Part shown: positions 32,670 through 43,900 of the stretch, piece after piece | Position numbering within the stretch: the first letter of the stretch is position 1 | How the letters are laid out: each line of letters starts with the position of its first letter | DNA from: Phytophthora sp. 'mugwort' | Lineage: Eukaryota > Oomycota > Peronosporomycetes > Peronosporales > Peronosporaceae | NCBI GenBank assembly: GCA_033558025.1 | Contig: JAUCEF010000007.1 | Location: 5,704,001-5,768,000, forward strand | Length of the DNA stretch: 64,000 nt | Direction of reading: 5' to 3' | The notes under the pieces: generated by a model | What the model was told of the DNA's origin: nothing | The model's input: the letters and a program-made list of their open reading frames with translations, nothing else | Database searches by the model: none | Program-made: the position numbers and the translations under genes

Positions 32670-33700
32670 GATGCCAAGAAGCATTTCTGCTTTGTATGGG
32701 TTTTCAACACCGCTATCACTCTGTTCAAATCCGTACTGCATTTTAATGCGCAGTACACGTCGTTTTATGCAATATATAATGCCTTGGTTAAGAGGCTGAA
32801 ATTTGGCTGCCGTGTTGGAGGAAGCTTCTCGACACGAATATGGCTGAGAGTAACTCCCTCTTCACAACGCGAAGAGGCGTTATCGACTAGAAGTAGTATT
32901 TGTTGCCCCTGGTCACGCATCACTTTGTTCAACTCCAGCAGCCACGTCTGAAACGCGTCAGTCGTCATCCACGCTTTAGCAGTCGACGTGTAGACGACGT
33001 CAGACAGCTTGTCCTTTATCCACCGTGGTTTCTTGGACTTGCCGAGGAAATGAAGTGGCAGTTTGTGGCTGCCTGTAGCATTCGTGCACACAGCCAAGAT
33101 GATACAAGATTTGTTCTGCTTCAATGCGGGGGCTTCGGTCAGGCACATAGAGCCGCGAGGGACGTTGCCGTACAAAAAATCGGTTTCGTCCATATCGTAT
33201 ACACTTGCGTACGGATACGTGTTGATGAGACGACGCAGCCGCCCACTTTCATCTGCTGCAGCGGAGAAGGGCGCCATGCGCCCTTCTCCACCTAGTTCCA
33301 TAACGAACCTGGAGATGGCGGAGCCACGACCAGCTGAACGCGGTCGTGCAGCGCTTGGGATCCCTACGCGGGTTACGATCACATTCGCTTCCAGCATGAT
33401 CATCTCGCCAGACAGACAGAGCTAATACTCTTCGCACATCAACAGGTACTCGACCCAGCTGCAGCTGGAAGGGGAGGGGGGGCGCAGCTTCTTGCGGGTC
33501 AAGCAGTCGCCAGAAATCTGTCGAAGCGATGCTTCCGCTTCAGCACCCGGGAAATGAGCTGCGTCGAGGATTCCCTCTTCAATGAGAGCTTCATGCGCGC
33601 CAAAGAGGCTATTTCCGTTTGTGTGGCGTCCGGCATCCAGCGATGAATGTCACAAATCTGCAATCTTGCTGATTCGTCAGCCTGGTCCTCTTCTTAAAGG
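32670..33700 (-). pseudogene. pogo/Tigger-like transposase, N-terminal and catalytic part
   Basis: Read right to left. About 33690-33520 gives an HTH/Psq-CENPB-like start (LTNQARLQICDIHRWMPDAT, then ISRVLKRKHRF). The DDE core follows: the first acid in YDMDETDF, then NATGSHKLPLHFLGKSKKPRW, AKAWMTTDAFQTWL, and the second acid in LLLVDNASS. A frameshift near 32830 leads to FQPLNQGIIY, where the usual third Asp is Asn, and the reading runs on to GVENPYKAEMLLGI, where it meets the Copia LTR. A stop and frameshifts between HTH and core mean it is dead. Pogo transposases cut and paste DNA at TA sites. Confidence 0.8.
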
Positions 33701-33999
33701 GTCGTGGCGTCCTAGTGGTCGTAGGGAAAGCAGGCATTGCCGTCTTAGCGGGTCGTGGTGATGTTCGGCGTTATCTAATAAATGAGCTGCGGATCATTGT
33801 TATGGAGCGCGGCGAGTGTAACGAGTGCGACGAAGAACTTCCCCCATTGTCCTCAGAATCAACGCTATGATTGGCGGAGTTTTATTTAGCGACACATGAT
33901 TGGTGAGACGGAGATTCGCATTCCCTTTAAGGAGTGTATAACTGGATCAATGAGTACAAAACCTTGTCTATATGGTTTATTCGGATATAAGGTTTGAGC

Positions 34000-34022
34000 A
34001 CCTCGCTATTGAGGCAAAACTA
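34000..34022 (-). repeat. Right terminal inverted repeat of the pogo/Tigger-like element
   Basis: Reverse complement reads TAGTTTTGCCTCAATAGCG and pairs with the left end at 27106-27130. Confidence 0.7.
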
Positions 34023-34376
34023 TCCGAGCGCCGCCGCTACGCGGCGGTGGATGTAGTTCTGGTTCCAGTACATGGACCTGCCTATGCGCTGCAGTTCCAG
34101 CCGGTCAAGACAGAGCGGGAGCGGCACGGCCTCCATTTTCAGGAGCAGGCTAAAAATATACATCAAGTTTCAACCAATCGTTAATTTATATATTTCCACT
34201 AATGGCCGCATTCGGCGCGGAAAGTTTTTTTAGCCAATGACGTCCCGCCTTCGCTGCGCTCGGCAGCCAATGAGATTGTGTCTAGAAATTACGTTATGGC
34301 GTGACAGACGGACGGAGCGACATTAGCGTTGAGTTTTAGGATACTATAAGGATAGATGCATTAATATGAAAATATT

Positions 34377-34668
34377 CGAACATTTACAACATGAATGAGA
34401 CTGCTGTGTTCCTTACCACAATCGCAACACGAGATTCCGCTTCCGTGGGGCCAAAGACGTCAATGTGAAGACAAATGACTTCACATTGACGTCTACCCCT
34501 TCGCGAAGACGAATGACTTCACATTGACGTCTTTGACTTCACATTGACGTCTACCCTTCACGAAGATGAATGACTTCACATTGACGTCTTTGGTCCCACG
34601 GAAGTGAATTCTCGTGTTGCGATTGAGGTAAAGGAACACAGCAGTCTCATTCATGTTGTAAATGTTCG
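34377..34668. repeat. Fold-back of a pogo transposase fragment with internal short direct repeats
   Basis: Arms 34377-34470 and 34574-34668 are near-perfect reverse complements. The right arm read on the minus strand gives NMNETAVFLYLNRNTRIHF, then RGTKDVNVK, a pogo-type catalytic segment whose usual Asp is Asn. Between the arms lie several direct copies of TGACTTCACATTGACGTCT. It may be an assembled fold-back element or a local templated rearrangement. Confidence 0.85.
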
Positions 34669-34900
34669 CATACTAAATGTTGTACTGTACTCTTTAATCA
34701 CCTGCTGCACGTGGTCGATGTCGTCCTGTCGTGCTTACGCTTCTTCGTAACCGGACGCTCGAAGCCAGTTCTTGGACTACAAATAGCTTGTTTTCCACCA
34801 TGAGCTTGGGTTTCGTCAGCACGACTCGAATTGACAATGAGATGTGAAAAGCTGCGCTCTGAGCTCAACCGGCGTCGCCATTTGATGTTAAGCAACTTGC
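34669..34900 (-). pseudogene. pogo-like transposase fragment upstream of the fold-back
   Basis: A short open frame on the minus strand (65 residues) joins, with a gap, to the catalytic fragment at 34574-34668. The basic, Arg/Lys-rich sequence with KKRKHD has no recognised fold. I assign it to the same decayed element by position only. Confidence 0.35.
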
Positions 34901-36052
34901 CAATGGCAATTAAAAAAAATAATGCTGGCTCCGATCTAACAATTCTGAGAATTCTGATAATTAAATCAGACTAAAAGAGTGGGCACTACATTTATCTCAA
35001 GGCTCCACCCGGGGGCTGTTAATTATTAGAGGGATTGGGCACAATCGCACGTTTTATAGTAGATGGAGAAGCTCCATCACTGGCAACTCTGGTTAATGGA
35101 TCGTGAGAGCATGGCTCTTCGGGTCGCATTCTGGTACTCTAGGACCGCTAGACGCCCTAGGAGCTCTTCATATGGGCGGGGGGAGTTCTTGATGCGCTCT
35201 GCACATTATGGACAGCCCTGTTCCAACAACGTTTGGTAGACATCTAGTATTAACTTATGGCGATTCGCGTGGATTCTGGCAAATATTGGCGGGAGCACAA
35301 TACCATGTACAGTCTAAGATGAGCTTGTAAAGCAAATATCCTGTCGTACTTCCACCAAGTCAGTAGACGCTAAGTTTGTATACTGAGCAAATCTTTCTCT
35401 TACCTGAAACTTGATAACTTCTCATAATAGACCCGTAGCATAGACTGTCATGAAGTCTGACAGTTTTTTCTTCTTTGTGTCAACTCGCAGCTCATCTCGA
35501 AGATGACTCTGCAGCAGACATATCGATTCTCACACATTGACCTCGACGTCGGGATGTTCCGGTAGTGACATCAACACAACCCCAACTGCATCTACCTTCT
35601 CCTTGCTAGTGATCTGGACTTGCATGGTGTCGTTGCTTACGTCGTCAGTAGGCGATGACTGTCCGAATACCCCTCCACTAATGATGAATTATCTGACACT
35701 TGATTCAACCGGTTAAATAGTTATATTTAAAGTTTTGCAGGGGAAATTACAGTTTTATCTGCCGAATGGAGGGGTCCTGCAATTTACCATAACTAATGGC
35801 TTATTTGTAATTTGGAGATCCCAAGTAGCATTTCTATATACAAAATGATAGAGATTAGAGAACTTTCGCAGCCATAGTTGAGTTTCAGCTTCACCAAACC
35901 ACGAAGACCTTTTTCTGCATTGAAAAGCGATGCACCGAGGCCAGTTATCAAAGCTTTCGCTAGCACCATTCAGTTGAGATTCAGTACTCCAGCAACAGAG
36001 CAGTGACGGCTAGTCAGCAGGACCTTAAAGCAGCGTCGTACACTCAGCAAGA
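34901..36052. other. Unassigned AT-rich intergenic or repeat DNA
   Basis: About 1.15 kb with no open frame of note and no LTR, TIR or RNA gene that I can see. Confidence 0.4.
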
Positions 36053-36832
36053 ATGGCAGACGCGAGCGAAGGATCGCTACGTTTGGATGCTATATCTGAA
36101 GACGATGAGGGCCACACGTCTCCCATAAATACATCGCAGCAGGATGCGGCTCAGCAGCTCGGAAAAACTTTACTGCTGGCGACGACCTGATCCTCCTGCG
36201 TGTTGCTAGCACCATAAAGCCGTGGGAAGCCACCTACGGTACCGTAAACGGTGTGATGAAGTGCTTTGACCAATTAGCGCGGATGTGCAGCGACACCCCT
36301 GGCTTTATGAAGGACAAACCGGGAACTTCATGCGAACTCGCTTTGACAAGCTTGTCAAGCAGTATACCGCGAGGCTGAGCGCGCGTCCCGCAGGGCCTCA
36401 GGGACCGGCGAGGAGTACGAAGAGCGTAACATTCTGCTGCAGGACATTGTCCAGCGGGTGGATGGCTGGAAATCAACGCGCGAGAATGCGAAGCAAGCCG
36501 AGCGCGTAAAGAGTGAGGGCATCGAAGCATCCGGAGCGCTCATGCGGCGCCTGGCCATGGGCGAGCTTGAAGACGAGCTGCGCCAAGATTCCCAACCGGG
36601 TGAAGAGGATGCAGATCAAGGTAATAGTGTGGGTTCCGTAATGAATGCTTCGTCGCCGTTGTCGGGTCAGAAACTTGTGGAGTCAGGTGGAAAAGGACGA
36701 AGCAGAAAGACAAACGAAAAGATGGATGCGGTCACGGACGCTATCGCCATAGCAATAGAGGGCATGGCCGGCGGAAACACTGCAAGACTTGTGCCAGCTG
36801 ACACGAACCGATGTAGGCAGCTACATTCCTGA
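36053..36832 (+). pseudogene. SANT/Myb-like DNA-binding protein, frameshifted and truncated
   Basis: Starts MADASEGSLRLDAISEDDEG at ATG 36053, then moves through at least three frames. KNFTAGDDLILLRVASTIKP, then PWEATYGTVNGVMKCFDQLA, then FMRTRFDKLVKQYTARL form a trihelix/SANT-like domain. EEYEERNILLQDIVQRVDGW and GIEASGALMRRLAMGELEDE follow as a coiled segment. The coding character stops near 36815, where LINE-type sequence starts, so the gene was probably cut by that insertion (inference). Such proteins are DNA binders and are sometimes carried by transposons. Confidence 0.55.
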
Positions 36833-36839
36833 GCAGATA

Positions 36840-38610
36840 GCCGGGGTGAAGCGCAGACCGGAGGCAGAAGCTGAGAATCCCGACAGCGAAGAAGACGACA
36901 GTTTTGACCTGGATTCAACCAAAACGACCCGCATTCCGGACGAGAGGGTGAAAGAGAACCAAGAGGAAGCGAAGACGGAGCCCAACCCGCCGTCCCCGAC
37001 CATCAAGAAGAGAGCACGACGGGAAGATTAATTCGCAAATAGCCAAGACGACCCCCTCCCCCTCGCATTTGACGACCCGGAAGCCGTAGTCCTGGCATTC
37101 GCTGAGATGTACAACTACCTGCACCCGGAAATAAAGCATCTGGACAGTCAAGTGGCAAAGAACGTGGAAAGCGCCAAGCAATGAAGCACTTAGGAAAAAT
37201 TAAAATACCATTCACGCTCAAGTGGAAGGGGACTTGATAATTAAGCTGCAACCTGAATTCCTCGTGTAGCCTGACTTTCAGACCATGGTCTGGCTCATCG
37301 GCAACATCACGATGGGACTGGAGAAAGGAAGACATGACAAACAGAAGGTAATTGCGCTTCTTCAAGCAGCAAAGCAAGGTTTTTTTACTACGATAGGAAG
37401 GTTCACGCCGTCCACATTATATTTTGGACACGTGAACTCGCCGCGAAGTGGAACCGCGAAGTGAAAACACTGCCGTTCAGAAACCAAACCTTTTCCTTGG
37501 TTAACATGAACCCTGAAGATACTCACACATCTTCACAACAACCGTAGACCCTGGTGTAGTTTGGAAAAGACAAGTAGGTGCTGATGGTGTGAAGAACGAA
37601 AACCCCAGAGATCGGTATCATGTACGACTACTTACTGTGTATCGCTAAATGGATGAGGAAGCTACGATGCCTACATTCGACAGCAATTTCAAGGTATCTA
37701 TACAACCTGGCAAGAACGATCAACCGGCAGCCAAACAATGCAAACGGACACCTGGGACATATCCTTTAAATGGCCAGGATGCCCCAGCTTCCTGACTGGG
37801 AAGAGAATCGAGATTCTGGTGCACCACGTAAGTGCAAAAGCATCGTATCCGTGTTTCCAGTGCGGGGTCAGTGGCCATAACCGCAATCGATGCAACATGT
37901 AAGACGAGCAATGGAAGCAATCCGGGATCTGCTTCATGGTTACGGCAACAGAAATTGCCAATCTGCAACGTCGAGACTCTACCATCACCAGCGTAGATGA
38001 CCTCGACAAACTTTGGCAGGAGGAGACAGCTCAAAGCTCACCGATCCAAGAGTAGGTTCCACCAGCGGGAATTTTGTTTTCGGAAGAGCCGAGCATAACG
38101 GTACCCCAATTTCCGGACCGCAATAACAGCCCACGACTGGAAGGCGATTCGGAACAATGGCAAACCGCAACGCGAGGCGGGCAACCAATAGCTCCACCGA
38201 CACCGAACCGCATCCCCGGAAACCCGTCCACCGCGAAAATCCCCAGATCAATTCTCAGCCACGACAGACCCGAAAGCAAGCCTACCCTGAAGAAGACCAA
38301 TCAGTTCCAGGTACTCGAGAACAATGCGCCAGACAAGGAGGAAGTTCAGTACGAGGGGAAATCTCCAGCAGAAGAAAACCGCGTCAAATACGGATATCAA
38401 TCCCAACAAATGGAGAAAGCGAAGCGGTTGATTGTAACGCAGGTCAAAGGAAAACGTGTGTCATGCTCCTCGGATGACATTCACCGAATCACACACCTCG
38501 ATATCAAACACCTGAAATTGAGGAACCGTGATGGGGCAACAATCCTAAAGAAATGCGGACTTGAAGAAGTGGAGGTTCACCGGAACGGAACTGTCAGTAT
38601 TATAGTGTAG
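36840..38610 (+). pseudogene. LINE ORF1 with CCHC zinc knuckle
   Basis: Begins in an acidic Lys/Pro-rich segment (EQIAGVKRRPEAEAENPDSE). Around 37700-37900 are WDISFKWPGCPSFLTGKRIE and the knuckle CFQCGVSGHNRNRC. The last 178 residues (38074-38610) are open and end ILKKCGLEEVEVHRNGTV. ORF1 proteins bind the element RNA. Several frames must be joined to read it. Confidence 0.7.
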
Positions 38611-38739
38611 CTATGGCTTTGCTAAACCGAGAGTGCAACAAACCGGGTGAAGTCAGACTCCTTGAGACATTGACAAGCAAGCTGAAAAAAAGGAATTTCG
38701 GCGGCAGCGAATCAGTTTTTCGAGAAAGAATTCCCTCAC

Positions 38740-39103
38740 CATAGCAGAGTTCAGATGCTGAAGTTCAAAATGGAGAGGAGGATGAGTTAACGCCAATACA
38801 ATCGGCAGAAGCGCTACGGTGCCATTTCAAAGACATTGGAGGATCCAAATCGCAACTTGACAGCTATATTGATCGTTGTAGCTGGGGATCCACCACAACA
38901 TTGCGAATGCTAGCGAAAATCCTGCACAAGAACATTTACATAGTAGAAGCCAGCAAAGGCGTTGCCAAAGCCAATGTCTCACTGTTCACGGCAGGCGAAC
39001 GGGTGTGCAATGGGAAAAATTTCACGACAGTGAAAGAACGTATCTCCCGCCCTGGAGAGGCTGCTCAGTGGATGGATGACCCAACTACAGAACGATTGCA
39101 ATA
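38740..39103 (+). pseudogene. Segment resembling an OTU-type protease end, within the LINE
   Basis: The reading AEALRCHFKDIGGSKSQLDS, then WGSTTTLRMLAKILHKNIYI, then VEASKGVAKANVSLF has the pattern seen in the C-terminal half of OTU-like cysteine proteases (W..T..LR.LA..L...I.I). The catalytic Cys region is not recognisable. The assignment is tentative; it could be an unrelated LINE domain. Confidence 0.3.
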
Positions 39104-39237
39104 AGAGCGTTGCAACCACTGGATTCCCGATTGTGCTCATTTTTCGGACTAATCACTACAATTGGCTCCGCTTCTCCTCTGAAGAGAAAGGTCTACCGGA
39201 AAAAGAAGACAAAGAGAACAGTAGGGAAGCTGAAGCT

Positions 39238-39476
39238 GGGTCCTCTTCGTATCTTCCATTGGAAAGTCCTCGTTGAAATCCATATGATTGGTTGGGCTGA
39301 GGATGGGTCCTCTTCGTGTCTTCCGTTGGAAAGTCCTCGTTGAAATCCTATGGAAATCCATAGGATTTGGAAATCCAAGGGAAATCGATAGGATTTCAAC
39401 GAGGACTTTCCAATAGGATTTGAAAATCCATAGGATTTCAACGAGGACTTTCCAATGGAAGACACGGAGAGGACCC
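39238..39476. repeat. Cluster of direct and inverted copies in the LINE
   Basis: The block GGTCCTCTTCG...GGAAAGTCCTCGTTGAAATCC occurs directly at 39238-39284 and 39305-39351. Inverted copies lie at about 39388-39415 (partial) and 39429-39476. The element's coding frame is destroyed here. Confidence 0.9.
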
Positions 39477-40803
39477 AGATTCAGCCCAACCAGGAAGCAC
39501 CAAGGAACGCCAAGAAAACGTCGGAAGCAGACCAAGGAAGCGACAAATCCAAGGACAAACCGGGGATATCAAAAGGAGATAAGCAGCAGTCGCAGGCGGA
39601 GAAAGTGGAACACGAGGAAATTGAGCGATTCGGGGGCACCCGCAAAGAAGAATTGACAGTTTTCTCGACGGAAAATGTAAACGGAATAGTGCCAGCATAT
39701 CGACAACCACTTCGTGAACTGGATACGAAGGATGGAGCATAGGTCATGCAATGGTGCATGCAGTACGAAATCTCTAAAGACGTACTGGGAGCATGGCAAA
39801 GGGAGTTGTTGTCTCGAGAGTCACAGGAGACATTCACCCCCTTGCAATCCCCACCAACCCCAACCAGCAGCTCACAGGGGTCCGAAGCAATTTCAGCGGA
39901 AGAAGCACAAGAGCCCGAGGAGCCAGGTACCCAGGCAGAAGGAGGAGTACAACATGGGGTAGGACGCTTCACGGGGGAAACGAACAACTCCGCCAATACC
40001 CGGCAGCATATGAAACAGCTTAGGTCCCAATGGAACCAAAAGCGACCCGAATGGGAAAGTCACACCACTAAACCATTCCCCACGATGCCATCAACGTCTG
40101 GAGAGTGGAACGCCGCAATTCTAACTGCGCCCAACATCATCTGGGGCCTCCTACAAAGCCATGCATCCCCAGACTTCGTTCTGAGCGACATGACTGAAGC
40201 CCATCTAGATACATGGACGAAGCAAGAACACTACGAATGCCTGATCCAGAGTCTTGAACACTACGCTCGTCAAAAAGAAAAGACCAACACGAACACCGCG
40301 GACTGGGTAACGGGATGCATCAGAGACTTCTAGCGACAAGCAGCCACAGACATGGACGCACTCAATCTATTCCCAACCGAAATGTGGAAAGATTGAAACA
40401 ACAAGGATTCGTAAATTCCCAGCTACTACGATTATGTCGGAAGTCAGAGCGCAAAACCCTGGCACGCATGATCATAATGGCAACCGTGTACAACGTGGAA
40501 ATTCAGGCAATTGTGCAGAACGATAACCGGACTTCCTTCCTGACAACCATGGGGAAGCTCGGGGCGCTTTTCGAACTCCTCCAAAAGAAGCCTAAAATTC
40601 ATGCTCTAATTTGCTTGGCCGATTCAACCGGGCTGTGGGCCCAAGTTGAAACGATGCTGGCGGGACAGGATTTGTCCGAGGATGTTGACATGGAAATAGA
40701 CGAGTCTTTCGGGATTCCCCGCGAAAAGATGGTAGAAATATCAATCCCAACGACAGTCTCCCCAATAGGAGAATACTACAATGAGTTATATAATACTGCT
40801 TAA
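39455..40803 (+). pseudogene. LINE ORF2 N-terminal region
   Basis: Three consecutive open stretches (39455-39742, 39746-40333, 40315-40803) on the plus strand. They hold a Glu/Gln/Pro-rich segment and then helical sequence, with no recognised domain (HYARQKEKTNTNTADWVTGC; ALICLADSTGLWAQVETML). By position they belong between ORF1 and the endonuclease. Confidence 0.5.
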
Positions 40804-40922
40804 TTGATTGCCGCGGCTCCTGACCGACCACGCCGATCGAGAAACAGTAAACATGCGAGAACATTTGCATCCTAAAATTTAAGCGGCTTTGCCACCAAGT
40901 CACGACGCCACTGGATGAGAGG

Positions 40923-43900
40923 ATGGCGACGGCGAAAGGAAGCAAGCCCCACGAAATTATATTTGTACAAGATACCCAACTCCATACTGAAAGTGATATT
41001 CAGGAACAGAAAGAGCAATGGGACAGAGCATGGAAGAGGAAAAATTTAAATTCGCCACTCAGTTACTGGACTACCACGGATACTAAACCTGCTGGTCTGG
41101 GAATCCTGGTATCGCCGGAGCTCAGTGGCAGAATTAAACCATGGCAGGAAGATAGTTGGACATCCTCAGTGCTGGCAGTCGAGCTGGATAAATGGCTAAT
41201 TGTTAGTGTGTACGCATCAATCGGGACAGTTGAGCAGGAGCAGTTTTTCCAGGATTTAAAACCATGGATATCTCAACACCAGTCGGTAATCATTGCAGGA
41301 TATTTCACCTGTGTTCTATATCCGGCTAGGGATTGAAAACAAAATAGAACAGCAGGTACATGACCGAACGAAAGTCCAGTCCTTCAAAACATGCTGAGGA
41401 AACACGACTTCACAGATGCAATCATTTTATCGAGACATTTAGATGATGAAGAAGAAGAAGAGTTTGACCCGCTCAATTTTTTTACGCTCTGGAACAAAGC
41501 TGGAGCAAGTCGACTAGACCGCTACTACGTCAAGGGAGACCTTTATACCAGGTCCAGTAGGTGGAAGCCAATGCCCCAGCCTGGAACTCGGATCATAAAG
41601 AGGTGCGCTTGGAACTTTCAGCTGAGCAGAACAAAAAAGAGGAGCAGTACACCCCAGTACTACACAAAAGCTAGCGGACGACCTATGCGAATCCAGAAAG
41701 CCGTTGCCTCTGGGACTAAAATAATGATGGAAACATTCGAAGTTAGTGAGCAACCAACCAAAGATTGGGACAACATGATAGTGAGCATGCAACAACTCCT
41801 TCAACAAGTCAAAAGGGAGGATCAACGCCAATCCAAACGGTACTTCGAGAGCATCAGGGCAGCAACAAGAACCCTGTATAACACGCGATTATGTTCCAAC
41901 GACACGAAAATAGGCAAGGCGACCAAACAATTCAGCTATTGAATCATCGGCAGGCCATTTCTACAAGCGACGATTATTTGATCGAAGAAATAATGGCGGC
42001 AGAATGGAATCATATTCTAGGGGCCTCGCGTGTTACCACATTACCGGGGAAACGCCATGAACACTTTCATGATTTCGTCAGAAATCCTCGACATCAGCAG
42101 CTCTCGGAAGCGGAAGCTGACAAACTCGTAGTGCCAATACACGAAGGAGAAAAACAGAGCCGCAATTGATCAACTCAAACGACACAAAAGCGGCGGAACA
42201 ACAGGGTTAAACCATGCTTTTACACGGATTTTAAAGACGAACTTGCACCGGGGCTCACAAAGTTGTTTAATGCGTATCCTCCAGGGCGGTGACGTGCCGG
42301 AGTCATTTGTACAAGAGACTATAGTGCCTTTGCGGAATTTTGGGAGATTCGACGGATTCTATGGATTACAGGCCCATTTCTCTCCTGAACACCGCGTACA
42401 AACTTTTCGGCAGAATACTTGCAGACAGAGTACATGAAATTCTACCAAAACTGATACGTGAATCGCAACACGATTCCATCCGAGGCCGCTCGATTGACAA
42501 GCAGCAACCATTTTTCAAACAGCAACAACCAAAAACAAACGAAGTCCTAATGGCGCCTGGGAAGATGAAAGGGCTGCACTGTGCATCGACATACGTAAAG
42601 CCTATGACACGTTGAACAGACATTTCCTGCATTTAGTGTTACGAGCTTACGGATTCTCCAATCAATTTATCAAAGTGATAGGCTTGCTGCATGAGGGCAC
42701 TACAGCACGTTCCTCGTCAACGGAATGACATCCCAAGACTGGACAATTAAGTCCGGGATTCGACAGGGCTGCCCATTAGCCCCGCTGCTGTCTAATCCCG
42801 CAATTGATATGCTGGCACAAGCAATCAAAAGGAACCCCACGATACGTGGTATTCCAATAGCAGGAACCAAAACATTCCGCCACAAACTCACTGGTTTTCT
42901 GGACGATAGCACCATTTTCCTGAAGACGATCAGGGAAATTGACACGGTGACGAAAGTATTAGACAGATTTTAAAAACTATCGGGCCTTTGCGTCCAACCG
43001 CAGAAACGTATACTGATAGGCTTTAATACGGCCAATACTCCCACCAAATGGAACGGCTATCCTCTACTGCAACCTCACGAAACAACACGACAATTAGGTT
43101 ACTGGGTTGGAAACTGAGATACTACAACAGAAAACTGGGCCATACGTATTGAAAAAAATACAAAGAAGACTCCGGATAGCTACTACAATGAGCAACTCGG
43201 TCATGCAGAGGATCCAGCTTTTCAATGCAGTAGCGCTATACGCAATCTTGAACACTGGGAAGCAATATATCCCGTCCAAGAAGATATTGAAGAAGCTGGA
43301 GCACATCCAAAAGTGTTCCAGCTTCTTCAATATCTTCTTGGACGGGATATATTGCTTTTCGTGTGGAGTGGAAAACAGGAACTGACTCATTCAAGCATAA
43401 GCTAAGCTCTGCACTGATATTTGCGCCGGTGAAAGCAGGAGGTCTCGGCCTGCAGAATATTGCGAGGGCTCTTCAAGCCACGAGGTGTAATCTAGCAGAA
43501 CACTGGCTAACAGGCCCAGACGATGTGTACAAAGCGACGTGGTATATAGCCGTGCACCCCGGGTTAGCAGTAACCCCATACTGCTGCCGATATCGACCAA
43601 CAACTGCAGAAATGATTAGGAAAAAGATGATAGAAAGGAAAGGAGAATCCGAAATAACGGTACAGTGTCTGGGGAAACTTGAGCTATGGGAGGCTCAGAC
43701 TAAATCATTGCTCACACTGATACCTGAACCGCCCAAATCCAAAGCCGCGCAACTAACAATATTAAAATACGAGTCAAGTTACTGGATTGATGATGGAACT
43801 CTGGATTACGCCACAACCGACAACCCGTGGAATCTCCAGCTTCCACACGCAGCGAACTTCTTACTTCATTCACCGTGGAACGACAATGCGGCTATAGTAG

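Larger units (their letters stand above)
27106..34022 (-). mobile_element. pogo/Tigger-like DNA transposon interrupted by a Copia element
   Basis: Terminal inverted repeats share GCCTCAATAGCGAGGT at about 27115-27130 and its reverse complement at about 34000-34015, with TA dinucleotides next to both ends. Once the 5.34-kb Copia insertion and its duplicated 5 bp are removed, the element is about 1.57 kb, a normal size for pogo elements. Its transposase reading (minus strand) continues across the Copia insertion, ending in TIEHCWLHSRLIRKTD to the left of it. Confidence 0.8.
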
